Source: Pseudoscleropodium purum (lineage: Eukaryota; Streptophyta; Bryopsida; Hypnales; Brachytheciaceae). From it: DNA of 64,000 bases. The translations under genes were made by a program, and so were the position numbers. Shown one piece after another: positions 1 through 10,875 of this stretch; position 1 is the stretch's first letter; the number at the start of each line of letters is the position of its first letter. The DNA is taken from the NCBI GenBank assembly GCA_963969395.1, contig OZ017805.1, positions 4,030,001 through 4,094,000 of the forward strand. The letters run 5' to 3'. The notes under the pieces were generated by a model. That model searched no databases. It worked only from the letters and a program-made list of their open reading frames with translations, and was not told the origin of the DNA.

Positions 1-2435
1 AATCCCATCTTTATACAATTGATTTTGGACTTGTCCCAATCAACTCTAACCCAATCAATTAATTTGTTGGTCTTTATATTGAACAGATGATAGAATGCCT
101 CTCCATTAAGATAAACGAAATTGCCTTTGTTTTTCAAAAAGACTTTGAAGAATTCCTTTGTATATGGAGGGATGTTGCTAATGGCTTTATTTGTATAGCA
201 CCTCAACTTTTTGGTAGAGAAGAAGTCTTCTCCTAGCCCAATTACAAGGACATGCATGGCTGCACTATTAATCTTGTAGTCCTTGAACTTTTTCTAGTCC
301 TCCTTACAATCACTACTAGTGCTAAATAAATCCAAGGGAGGTTGAAGTTCATTGAGATGAAGCTTCACAATCTCCTTCTTTTTATGCCTCTCGCACCACT
401 CCCAATAGCTAGTGCACCCTAATACAGGATTCTTCAATTTCTTGAAGGTTACCTTAGGATATGGTTCTATCCTACTCGACTGGATTGGATTTATTGAGCA
501 AGTGGTTTGCCAATCTCTTCAAACTATTGTTAGAGAGATTCTTGAGCCACTTGAAGAATTCACAAGGAATAGCTCCATCCTTTTCAAGCAACCAACTCTT
601 GATTGATTTGTAGTAGAGCTTAGTCTCTGGATTAATGAGTTCTCCTATGGATTGTGTGAAGATGAGTTTGGAATAAACTTTGTATATGTCATCAAGCGTG
701 GTTATAATCTTGAGTTCATTGAAGAAGTTCACTTCTAAAGCTTTTTCAATTTTGGCCTTTTGTTGCTTCTTTATATCGATCATTCCAAAACAAGGTTTAC
801 AAGCCACTACAAATTTCTACAATTAAACAATTTGAGTTAGCATAATAACTCCTATGACCTTACCTTGATTTGAGGTGAAATTTGAGAAACATTAGAAAGT
901 TTAGTACCAAATAGTAGTCATATATATATATATATTTCAGCTCAATTTGAGGTGAACTGAAATAGTAGAGGAGTGACTTACTTTCCATGCTTTGGGATTG
1001 TCAGCCTTAGCCTTCAATTTTCCTTTAGTAACAGATCTATTGACCTCAGATGCGGGTTTAGGCGGATTAGGCCTATCCATTTTCAGTTGCACCAATTATG
1101 TTTGTCGCTCAAGTTGGAATGTACCTTTCGAAGTGGTTAACATGGTTATAGTAAGAGGAAATCTATCGAAGAATGGCGTGATTTTTGCTCCAAACGTGGC
1201 ATTCCCACTTCTCAAATTTATTTACAATGTCTTTAGCCTTCTCAATATTCTTCATTCTTTTTGAGGCTTCTACATTGTATTGCCCGTTGATCATCCAAAA
1301 ATTGCAATCCTTCATTTCTTTCGATGACTTTGGTTTGCTTTCTAAGCCAATAAGCATTGCATAGAGGGCTTGTTTTCAATCCTTGCATAACATCTCTATC
1401 AAATAATGGACCATGTAGTTGACATCGGTTTCCTCCAAACTTCAACAGTTCATGTCCGGTGGTGATGTCTACAACTAATCAATTGAGATCTTATGTACAA
1501 TACTATTTTCAAAGCAATAGGCTTTTTGACACACAAACCAATAAACTTTGTAGATTTTTAGGGACTCTTCATAATTGGCCTTTTTGATGTCATTGTCTCT
1601 TTTTACAAATAAGTCTTTTGGAATGTTGGTGAGGACAAAAGTCGTGTTGGACTTTGGATTCTCTTTTGCTTCTCCCTCCTCTACAGTGACAACAACTTTG
1701 GTTTTTATTGAAAATATAGATAAAGAAGGTTGCACTATCTTTGACGTTTTTGCTTGATGTCTCTAATTACCACTTCTTCCTGTCTTAAGTGTTAAGTTCA
1801 AACGGGATTGTTGGTTGCCAACAAGGCCACTAGTCTCACAATTTAGATGGAGTGGCTATATGTACCTTTGGGCAATTTGCATTTCTGATGTCTCCTTGTA
1901 AATTGAGGTAAGAAGGTTTCTCAAACAAGTCGCTAGCACTCATGCAACCAATGGCCCTCCATCCTTGCTCACATACCAACCTTTATCAATGTGGACTTCT
2001 AACTTTTTGAAAATGCCTTTATAGTTAGAATTTATAAGGTTCCAGTAGTAGTCTTGTATGTTGAATAAAACCTTTGCAGTCTTGATTATGTAGGAGTATT
2101 TGTACTCCTCTGGAATCTCTTAATTATCCTTTGTGATGCATGTGACCAAAAAAATATCCAATAGGCCCTTATTAATGTTAATAATCTCTTCATAAGTTGA
2201 CAATGGTAGTGTTGTCTTTGGGTTATTCTTATACTTGGTCATAAATCCAAAATTGGAAAATATGGGAATTAAGATGATACTCCAATATTCAACATGCTTG
2301 GACTCATGGAAGCTCCAACATTCTCTAACATTGTATTCGTCTCTAAACTCATTGAGTTTTTCCTTTAGAATTTAATAAGGAACAAAGAATTGTTCGAGTT
2401 TTTTCTTATGCTCTTCCAAATCTGCAAAATTTGAG
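1..2435 (-). pseudogene. Decayed multi-segment gene of unknown function, open at the window edge
   Basis: I do not recognise the family. Reading the minus strand, coding-like segments occur at about 2435-1950, 1735-1475, 1357-1163 and 807-1. They read as ordinary protein (mixed charge and hydrophobicity, many Lys/Asn/Ile) for long stretches broken by single TAA or TAG codons. The first segment contains WSFHES, TTLPLSTYEE and DKGWYVSKDGGPLV; the last runs through YTNKAISNIPPYTKEFF and continues past base 1. The gaps between segments look like introns, and two of them hold the short palindromes described separately. The phrase with I-D/N, W and G-x-P-L-V weakly resembles one in the plus-strand gene near 50150, so the two may be distant relatives; this is inference. 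The gene is broken and incomplete. Confidence 0.5.
862..960. repeat. Short palindromes of the TTCACCTC/GAGGTGAA family
   Basis: Two imperfect members of the palindrome family lie in the gap between coding segments: a CTTGATTTGAGGTGAA unit near 863-880 and a TCAGCTCAATTTGAGGTGAA unit near 936-956. A (TA)n run sits between them. They match the perfect members at 2487-2853. Confidence 0.6.
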
Positions 2436-2486
2436 ATGAAATTATTAGTTTATTTTTTTTGTTGTGTAATTTCCATTTTACTACTA

Positions 2487-2853
2487 TTCACCTCGATTTG
2501 AGGTGAAATAAGTTAAGTGATGAATGGCTAGAGATATTGAATTCTACAATCCTGATTGCAGATACTTGAACTCTGTACTACAAGGAATGATGGAATTTAC
2601 CTCGATTCAAGGTGAATGACTTTTGAAACCTAAATTTGTATTTCTTCTAATTTGATGGACTTGCACTTTAGTGTTTGTATTGGCCTAATTTATTTTACCT
2701 CAATTCAAAGAGAGTGATAGAGGTAGGGACAATAATGACATGCATTTGAGGGATACCTTTTGCCTCAATTCACCTCGATTTGAGGTGAATGAGAGGAGTT
2801 TCTCAACAAATAGAGGTGATATAAACCTCTCATTCACCTTGAATCAAGGTGAA
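2487..2853. repeat. Array of perfect short palindromes upstream of the minus-strand gene
   Basis: At least three perfect inverted repeats are visible. 2487-2494 (TTCACCTC) pairs with 2500-2507 (GAGGTGAA). 2769-2776 pairs with 2782-2789 in the same way. 2833-2842 (TTCACCTTGA) pairs with 2844-2853 around a single base. Diverged members lie near 2600 and 2700. They could be protein-binding subterminal repeats of a transposon. No terminal inverted repeat for such an element was found. Confidence 0.7.
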
Positions 2854-3049
2854 TTTTTAATTGTCTATGGTTAAGACTTTTTTCTAAGGAAGAAGCGAGA
2901 ATGCATTCTTTACATGCAGCTCTAGAATGGAACCTTGTTCTCTTCTTTGATATTGTGCTTTTGTGCAAATTTTAATTTTGTTAGTACTTGCAATCATTTT
3001 TGAGCTATATGAGTTCAATAACCTCCTTACACTACTATATATATGGATA

Positions 3050-4070
3050 CTACATAAGTTACAAAATGAACTAAATAATGAATCCTTCCACAATATTTAT
3101 AGAATTTGGCATCTCAACAAAGGAACTCTATATGATTGTAATGTGGGTTTAAGAGAACTTATTGACAAAATTGCACATATGAAGTGTTTTATTTGATATA
3201 GTATTTTCTAAATTCATTTCTAAAAGCAAGTTCTTCATTACACTACAACAAAGATAACTATGGAGACCATACAATTCCTAATCAAATTTATGAAGTACAT
3301 TTTTAAAGTTATATTTTGTATTCCTTTCTCAAGATAACAATTACGTTTTGTAGTTTAGGGTTTTTAGATTTAGGATTTATGTCTTTACCTGAAGTTGTGG
3401 AATTAGACACTTTTTTTCAACACTCTTGTCTAGATTCAATTTGAATTGTGTCTACAAGTAATTTTTGAATACATTAGTTCAATGACATTCATACATTAGT
3501 GCTTTAATATTCATTGTAGTAATCACAAAATCAACTAATCATGGAATCCACTTTACTTGTTCAGAAATTTGGCATTAGAATGTTGTAGCTACACAGTTTT
3601 TCAATGTTGGTTGAAGAACTCAAGCATTGAATCCATATGAATTGTTTGCTTTACTGTAGTACTTTCCAAATGTGATCATTTACAAAAGTAAGTTCTTTAT
3701 AGTAAAGCTATAGAGATATCTATCTTAGAATTTGTTGATCTTCCTTGACACTTAGTGCAAACAAAATTTCCTGATGACTCCAAACCTGAATCAAACCATA
3801 ATGGATGTTTTCTAATCAATATCTTATTCTACTCTTCAAAGAAAACACTCAATTGTTGCAATCTTCATGTACATTACAAAATAAAATAGTATTGAATCTT
3901 TAAAGCATTTAGTTCAAGAATTCCTACATTGAAATGAAATTTTTATACAATTTTGTCTTTCTATACACATCCTACTATACCGAAGTATATTCCTGCAATT
4001 CTTAGTTCAATACTAACAACTATTTCCAATATACTACATGTAAGAGCTCACAAGGCTTATACGTCATTTA
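3050..4070. repeat. Degenerate long tandem repeat, AT-rich, no gene
   Basis: Segments near 3060, 3520 and 3880 resemble each other (acaaaat-aact-aat-tgaatcc followed by aatttggcat), as do those near 3200 and 3655 (gta-tttc-aaa followed by aagttctt). This suggests two or three old tandem units of about 370-460 bp. No coding sequence is evident from 2880 to 4385. A short TTGGCATT-type run is at about 4066-4096. Confidence 0.35.
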
Positions 4071-4385
4071 GCATTTAGCATTTGGCATTTGGCATTCACA
4101 AAGTCATTCAAAATTCTCAAAAATAGAAAGTCCTACACGAACTCCCCTAATACTACTAAAATCAAAGGTATTTCTATTTTCATCACATCTATAAACTAGA
4201 ATATTGGAAAGCAACAACCGAGATCATGTTTTAAACAAGAGTGCATGATTTAGATTAAACAAGGAAAACATCCTTTCCTAAAAGAAAATTGAATACCAAA
4301 GGCCAACACGGAGTGCTTACAGAACCCTAGCATAGAAGAAACATCAAACAAACTATGAACTTAAAAAGTAGAAATACATCATAGA

Positions 4386-4393
4386 TTTGTAGT
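4386..4393. repeat. Left target-site duplication of the giant hAT element
   Basis: The eight bases tttgtagt directly precede CAGGG. They match ttagtagt directly after CCCTG on the right at 7 of 8 positions. Confidence 0.85.
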
Positions 4394-4528
4394 CAGGGTT
4401 GATAGGATGTCCGGACGCGGACATTGTGTCTGCTGCGTCTGCTGACATTCGTGGTCCTGGCGGACGCAGCGTCTGCCTATCCCCCCGTCCGCCCCGTCCG
4501 CCCTACCCAAACTGCCCCACGGTCACTC
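4394..4528. repeat. Left terminal and subterminal GC-rich region of the hAT element
   Basis: It starts CAGGGTTGA, then GTCCGGACGCGGAC, then repeated CCGTCCGCCCC. The same sequence forms one end of the MITEs at 18487 and 36351 and the left end of the copy at 62447. Differences among them are mostly C/T and G/A. In other hAT elements such subterminal repeats bind the transposase; that role is inferred here. Confidence 0.85.
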
Positions 4529-6174
4529 CCTTAATCCTTAAACAATTAAATATTAAATGAAGTGCAATGGTTCACGATTTGTTATAAAAAAAATAAAAAA
4601 AAATGTTTCCTTAGAATTAAAGGGAAAAGAAACCATTTTCATGAGTTATATTAATTTCTTGGGAAATGTAACCCTACTAACTCAAAGTAGACATGTTATA
4701 TATTTATATCAAAAAAATTTAAACTTCTAAATTTGTAATGCAAAAGGCTACTAAGAAACTAAAAACTAAAATAAATATATTTTCAAATGCATTCATTGAA
4801 CACTTAATTTCATATTATATCAAGTTTAAAAACTGTGAGTTTTAACCCTAAAGGTCCTTGATTCTGTTCTCTCTAAAAATGCTCTAAAACTGCCATTTTT
4901 TTGTATAAGTACCAAAATTTGAAAAATATCATTTTTTGACAGATGTGACCGTATGAACTTGTACTAATATATTTGAGAGTATGTGGAAAAAATTTCAGAA
5001 ATTTCCACCATGTAGATTGCAAGATATTAGCATTTAAACTTTGAAGTGACAAAAATCCTTTTTTTGACCCTACGAAAAAACGGGCAACTGCGCTTCAAAA
5101 AGTTAGATCATTATGAAGAAATGCCCAAAATGATTGTGCTTCTCTAGATACATTCTTCAAGGCAAGCTCGCTACACATATGAAAATTTTCAGATCATTTG
5201 GAGTTGTACAACATATAGGAAAAAATTAGTAAGTAGAAAGAAATAGAGAATGATTCAAAATACTAAATTGTTAGTAAATTAGTTATAGAATTAAAAATTT
5301 TCAATCCAAATGGTGAATTGTTGTTATAAACATTATACATCCAGTATTATTATTATTTTTCAAAAATATTGAAATTTCAGTAAAATAATGGACTTCAAAG
5401 TTTTTTTTGGTGTAAAGATTCTATGAATGCCCACAAGCTAAAAAGCCTCATAACTTTTATCTCAACTATTGAAATGCAATGATTCTAAGGTTTTTGAATA
5501 CATATAAATTTCAAGAACCAATTTCAAATTTTTATTTCTTGAAAAATTGATTTTTTTAGATCTGCCTGGAGCCCCGGACTATCCGAGTTGAGAAACAAAC
5601 AATATACTATGTAATAACTTTTGACTCATATTTTCAAATGTCATGAAATTTGTGCATATGGAAGATATTCCTCTTTCCCACATTCTATTAAAAAATTTCA
5701 GCCCCAAATATGCAAATCTACAGTCACACGTATGCCCAAAAATTATATATTGCCCCAAAACACATGTTGGTCCTCTAGGGATTCAACCACATAGGAAAAA
5801 AATTAAAACAATGTCTCTTATAAGTTGAAAGCTTATAAAGTGTGACCATGAATCCATGATAGTCTTGAAACTATGAAAAAATTCCAATTCATTTTCAGAA
5901 GGCAAACTAAAAAAGTTTGTGACTTCAAATATATATATATATATACTATTTAAAAAATTGAGATCAACACAAATACAAACATAATCAATATGGGCAAAAT
6001 GTATTGAATTTAATATAGAATACCATACATTGTGGACTCAAAAATTTACATATACCATATAGTGTGCACATTTGGCTAATTGCACATATAATTTTTTTCA
6101 TTCCAACTCTATATTTCTAAACTAATTTTTAATGCCTATATAACCTATTCAACTACTACTTTTGCACTACCAAT
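4529..6174. other. AT-rich spacer inside the hAT element, no gene
   Basis: No coding sequence is seen. The stretch from about 4584 to 5806 is absent from the copy that starts at 62447, where the flanking sequences join directly. About 4845-5050 resembles 11290-11495 (shared phrases include gatgtggaaaaaattt-like sequence and ccacca-gattg-aagatatta). A (TA)n run is near 5930. Confidence 0.6.
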
Positions 6175-7668
6175 CTAATATAAATGGCGGAAATGTTCAT
6201 CTGGCATCGGCCAACGATATGTATTAGAAAATAGCGTAATCACATGGACCAAACCAGTATTTCCATTGTCACTCTTCGAAGAAATGCACTTCAAGTAAGT
6301 ATAAAACACTTTTGCAAATTCATGAAAAGGAAATTGTGTCGTACTAGGTGTTTTAAGTAGCAAGATGAAATACGCCTCTGACATGTTATTTCTATTTGTC
6401 CGCCGAGCAATTTTTTGAATGGCATACTCTTCCGACTTATGTGAATACATTGGAATGACTTTCACATCTGCATCTACTTTATGCAAATATGCAATACGTG
6501 GATCCACCCTCCATCTCCTTTGCAAAGTGTGTTTCATTTCATCTGCTGATGTGAATGTGTACAAAGACTTCATTGGCTAAGAAGCTAAGGTGGTCATGCC
6601 CCAATCGCAAACTCCAATGTACACACGTGATTCATCCTCTAGAAAATGCAACAAGATGTTATCCGGAGAAAGATCATTGTACAAATGTCCAACAAGATGC
6701 ACTACATAAATTATATGCATAAAGGCCCATGTAAGCTCTGTGCGCTTCTTCCGATATCGCCCTAAACGGTGAGCTTTTACAACCTCCTCTTCGGTTGGAT
6801 TCGTATACATCAAACGGATTTGAATGTTGTCTGGATAGTCCTTATCCATATTCAACATTTGTCGAAGAGTTCCACCGTTCCATCAATACGCACAACCTTC
6901 ACACGTCGTTCCATGCACCGCAATAAACTATATCACACCCACATGTGGAATTCGAACAGCCATTGATTCGTTTTGATGTTCTAACTTTGTAAGATCGGGT
7001 CGAGTTTGGTGGTCAATGGATTTCTTTGCTGCAAACTCCCAATGAGGAAGTATTCCTAGACATCCTTCAATATGAACCTTTCGAATCATTGCATATCCAC
7101 CTCTCATCGTTCTATTATCAACAGGAATCACGCGTGCTGTATCTGGAAGTGCTATCAGGTGCCGTTTGGTCCATTCCGCTTTAGCAACTCCATCATTGCT
7201 TTTCCACCAAGCAATCGAACCAACTCGATTGTGCCTTTTGGCGAATGGAGCACATCGCTCCCTAAATAAGTCCGCTTTCAGAATCACTTCTTCAAATTGG
7301 GTGTCATTGGGTCGATATTCCTTGCCATATTTAACCAAAATGACTTTGGAATTCCACAAAGCGTCATGAACCTTGTTCTCCAAACATTTGGTGAAGTGCG
7401 TTTTATGCATTTTGTCATGCCACTTCGGAACATTCAATGCATCCAACAACATCTGTGTCATGTTTACCTTGAATTTAGATACGCACTCCTCTTGATATCT
7501 GATGTACTTATTATCTAAAGACAATGTTGTTTCCGTTTCATAAAATTGAACGATGCGCTCGATCATGAATTTCTTGCATTCTTCCGAAGGACTTTGGCGA
7601 GCTACCTCCAAGTTTGATGGTCCCTCTCCATGTTTTAGCTTCGCAACTTTCTTCTTCCCGTTCGGCAT
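6175..7668 (-). pseudogene. Kinase-like protein gene carried by the hAT element (three in-frame stops)
   Basis: This is a 498-codon frame starting at ATG 7668 with MPNGKKK. Residues 1-170 are a charged N-terminal region with no recognised domain. From about 180 a protein-kinase fold is visible. It has a Gly-rich strand (RGGYAMIRKV), the ATP-binding Lys in EFAAKKS (Lys215), a catalytic loop YNDLSPDNILLHF (Asp332, Asn337; the sibling copy reads HND) and CDWG in place of DFG (Asp355). The catalytic residues are therefore kept, which argues for an active kinase ancestor. The frame is broken by TAG at 6928-6930, TGA at 6883-6885 and TAG at 6577-6579. The sibling copy at 63415-63417 has CAG at the last site. 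The gene lies 1.65 kb inside the left terminus and reads towards it, with a GC-rich block upstream. Homology to kinases is from motifs only; its substrate is unknown. Confidence 0.8.
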
Positions 7669-7860
7669 CGTGACAAATGAAATTGATATAGATCAATTTT
7701 TTTAATTTAAAATTGACTTCCACGAGCAAATGTCAAAAAATTGGCAACAAGGGGCCCCAATAAACCACTCTTGCCTTGCCTAGGAAAAGAGCCAATGGAG
7801 GATGAACCACCAAGCTCTCCGCTCCACCTTGCATTCACAAGGGGCAAAGCAAAAGTGAGA

Positions 7861-8108
7861 ATGCGGACGGCCCGTCTGCCCCATCGGACGGCCCCAAACC
7901 GTCCGCGCGATCTGACGGGCCGCGGGTGGCAGATGCATCGGCCGTCCGCCTCCTCGAAACCCTAGAGCCCCGTCCGCCCAATTGGACGGCCACGGGCGGA
8001 CAAATTTAGCATCCACCCGATCCGACGTGCAGGGGCAGACAAATTAGGTGTCCGCCTGATCCAACGGCCATGGGCGGACAAATCTGGTGTAAACCGATCG
8101 GATGGCAA
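7861..8108. promoter_or_regulatory. GC-rich GTCCGCC/GCGGACGG block upstream of the kinase-like gene
   Basis: It consists of repeated GCGGACGG, CCGTCCGC and TCGGACGGCC-like units, sharply more GC-rich than its surroundings. It lies 190-440 bp upstream of the kinase-like start. The older copy at 31540 has a related but decayed block in the same place. It could be a promoter region or a set of transposase-binding sites; both are inferred. Confidence 0.5.
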
Positions 8109-9043
8109 AAGATGGATTGCTCTAATATATATATTTTTTATATGAGTTTCGAATTTGATTTTGTTTTCAAGTCTTAAGGCAAGCTGGGAGTCTCAAAAAT
8201 GGTGCATCTGAGAGCTGATGCGCTTTTTTCATCTATTTCTTTAGATGGGAATATTTTTTTCTCATTTTTCAGACAAAGAGAAATTGATGAGGAATTAAAA
8301 TCAAGTGGTTTTGTATTTTTTCAAAGATTTGTAATTTATTTATAAATTTTCAAATGACTTGCATCATAGGTCCCTATTGTGACGTTATGTCTTTCATAAA
8401 TGGTGCACTTGCAATTTTAAATAAAAATGGAAAAGATAAAGAGAAGGATTAACTCTTGTATTTAATAATGTTTTTTTTTTCGGTGCATTCCATCAATGTA
8501 CTTGTCAATTAAAGAACCATAAATAAACCATTTCAATGAACTTCCATATTTGAAAATAGAATCTAAAGAAGAACCACTGATTGTCTAATTTGGACATTTC
8601 TTCATACCAACAAGAAATCATTTTAGTTTTTAGCAATCATTAACTGAAGAATAAAAAGATTTCAAATATTCAAATAATTCAATCTTTCATAAATTAATTA
8701 GAAATACGTTTATACCATTTATGAGTTTCTAAATGTAATAAACACACAACAATAATTTCAAAATACACACCATGCTAGTACATATTTAACCTCGAATGCT
8801 AAATTCAAAAATAGGCATAATATAGCTCTTACAAAGTTACATTTCTTCTTTATATTTTTATTATTTATCAAAGACGCTTATAGCCTTATACATCAACGCT
8901 ATTATAAAATAATACAATGATGTCTTCAACAATATGCTTGCCTATATATATACTTGGTGTACACTATTACACAACACTTTTTGAAAAAGTGAAAAAAATT
9001 GTTGTTCAAAATTGTTCTATTCATTTAAAATTTTGTAGTACTT
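8109..9043. other. AT-rich spacer inside the hAT element, no gene
   Basis: Only AT-rich sequence is visible, with a TATATATATT run near 8130 that could serve as a TATA element for the kinase-like gene. No coding sequence or clear repeat was found. Confidence 0.4.
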
Positions 9044-10399
9044 CTACCAATCTACTGCTCTATACTTGTTGTGAGAGTAAAAATGAGAAAATTGAGCAAA
9101 TACATGCTCACTATATACTTGCATGTTTTTATATTCGGAATCTGAATCAGACTCAAATTGTTGACCGGTGCCTCTTCCTTGTACTCCAATGAACGGACCA
9201 CCTCCGTAGTTTCCGTGATATCTACTCGGTGCACCTCCTTGTCTATAGCTTGAACCTCCAAAAGTGGGAGGAGGAACCGGAGTAGTAGGCTCTGATCCTC
9301 TTTCATTTGAAGCCCCGTAATAAGAGGCCCCATGATGCCCGTATAAATCACTTCTAGTTGATCTCGGATAGTATTGGGCGCTTCCGTGAAAAGAGCAACT
9401 ATATTGCGGAGTTACATAGCTTCCTCCACTACCTTCGGAGCCCACTTGAGTGGGCGTTGTATAATATGAACTTGATCCACTAGACCTACCATAGTACGTG
9501 CTGCCATAGCTACCTACTCTACCTTGAGAGCCAATTTCAGGGGAAGTGCCATTATGAGAACCAACTGCACTTGAACCACCATAATGAGTGGATCCATAGC
9601 TCCTTCTTCCACCTTCATATCTATTTTGAGGATTGTAACCAGAGTATGAACCACCTCCTCCTTGTTCAGATCCTCGCGTTCCATGTTCACGTCTGTAGGA
9701 CCTACCGTGCCTATCTTGCCGTTCACGATCTTGAAGGCTTCTGCGTGTTGCCTCTTGCATTTGTTGTTCGAATTCAATTCGTTCTTGTTCTTCTACCCGC
9801 TCGTACCTAACTCCAAATGTAATAGGCGCTTGCATATCATCGTCATCATCGTCATCTGTCCACGCATCTTCAGCATCTCGTAGAACAACTGAAGGTTGTT
9901 GTAGATAACCTCGAGTGGACCACTCTGGCATGCAATCGCTTGCGCCCCTCCACTGTGTATCTATAACGGCATCCGTGCGCGTATAGTTCTCCACATTGCG
10001 ACCTGTAGTAGTACACCAGTCCACGTCCTTGTGGAGTACAATCTCTGCCCAAACCATTGCTATAACATTGTGATTCATTATATTTGGTTTGGCGCTTTTA
10101 ATGCTACGAACTCGATGCACTTGTGTGTATCGTTGTTTGAAGTGCTCACTTTGGCACGTAGACATTTGTCCTTTCCAACGTGGCGCTTGGTGCTCTACAC
10201 GTTCACGTTCACGTCGCCAAAGTTTTTGAATGTGAGTCATTTTCACATACTTCTTGCACATTGAGCAATCCCATACTTTTGTTGATTCCTCTTCCCATCC
10301 CGGTTCACCCACGCACAATGGATCGGCCCAAGCATCCCAATCGAACAATTGAGGTCTTCCCTTTCGACTACTTTTTTTGGGTGTTCTATCTTTCGGCAT
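9044..10399 (-). CDS. Intact 451-codon protein: Cys/His N-terminal domain, acidic run, Gly/Ser/Tyr-rich tail
   Basis: This is the only uninterrupted long gene in the hAT element, starting at ATG 10399. Residues 1-20 are basic (KDRTPKKSSRKGRPQ), a possible nuclear signal. A Cys/His domain follows, with DP at about 26, WDCSMCKKYVKM, HIQKLW, CQSEHF and then VWAEIVLHKDVDW. The same order occurs in the N-terminal part of the gene at 13298. Then come seven Asp, a Glu/Gln/Arg helix (EFEQQMQEATRRSLQDRE) and about 220 residues of Gly, Ser, Tyr with repeated YGSTHYGGSS-like units. This tail resembles a prion-like low-complexity domain. The helix and Ser-rich linker also resemble the part between the BED finger and core of DUF659 hAT transposases. 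One possibility is a separate DNA-binding partner of the transposase; this is a hypothesis. A GC-rich block with a TATA-like run lies upstream. Confidence 0.75.
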   Translation of the reverse strand: MPKDRTPKKSSRKGRPQLFDWDAWADPLCVGEPGWEEESTKVWDCSMCKKYVKMTHIQKLWRRERERVEHQAPRWKGQMSTCQSEHFKQRYTQVHRVRSIKSAKPNIMNHNVIAMVWAEIVLHKDVDWCTTTGRNVENYTRTDAVIDTQWRGASDCMPEWSTRGYLQQPSVVLRDAEDAWTDDDDDDDMQAPITFGVRYERVEEQERIEFEQQMQEATRRSLQDRERQDRHGRSYRREHGTRGSEQGGGGSYSGYNPQNRYEGGRRSYGSTHYGGSSAVGSHNGTSPEIGSQGRVGSYGSTYYGRSSGSSSYYTTPTQVGSEGSGGSYVTPQYSCSFHGSAQYYPRSTRSDLYGHHGASYYGASNERGSEPTTPVPPPTFGGSSYRQGGAPSRYHGNYGGGPFIGVQGRGTGQQFESDSDSEYKNMQVYSEHVFAQFSHFYSHNKYRAVDW

Positions 10400-10536
10400 G
10401 ATGAAGCTGAAGCAAAGAGAATGAAATAATTAGAAAGCTTAAGAACCAAAATTTTGATTTATTCAATTAATTAAAATTTTACAAGCGTGAACTTTGTGAA
10501 AATTTGTAACAATGTCACAACAATTGTTCACTCAAA

Positions 10537-10875
10537 GCGGAGGGGGCGCACAGAGCTTCCAAGGCACTGGTCCGCCCACTCCAAAAGAGAACGACTATTC
10601 GGAATGAGCTATCCGCCTTCTTATATATATATAGGCGGACGGCCCGAGGCGGACGTTCAGATCATGCGGACCACATCAGTCCCTGTGTCAATTGGACGGC
10701 CGTAACCGGGCGGACGGGTATCGGGGTGGATGGGGCGAACAAGGCAGACGTCGGATTGGACGGACATGGCGGACGGGTATCGGGGCAGATGGGGTCTGGG
10801 CGGACGGGGGTCTAGGCGGATGGGGCGGATGGGTATGAGGGCGGACGAGGCAATTTGACCCTGAAGCGCCCCGAC
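10537..10875. promoter_or_regulatory. GC-rich block with TATA-like run upstream of the 451-codon gene
   Basis: Repeated GGCGGACGGG and GGACGGCCG units fill the block. Part of it (about 10660-10740) matches the interior of the MITE at 18487 and its relative at 36351, including agatc-tgcggacca followed by ggacggccgtaa. A tatatatatata run at 10622-10633 lies about 225 bp upstream of the start at 10399. The block may be a promoter derived from, or shared with, the transposon ends. Confidence 0.55.

Noticed and set aside
3239..3520. CACTACAACAAAG as the start of a CACTA element
   Set aside because: No convincing partner end or flanking triplet was found; CATTGTAGTA near 3505 is too weak.
7741..8016. 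Overlapping frames on both strands rich in Pro, Arg and Gly
   Set aside because: They are translations of the GTCCGCC repeat block; open frames on both strands come from base composition.
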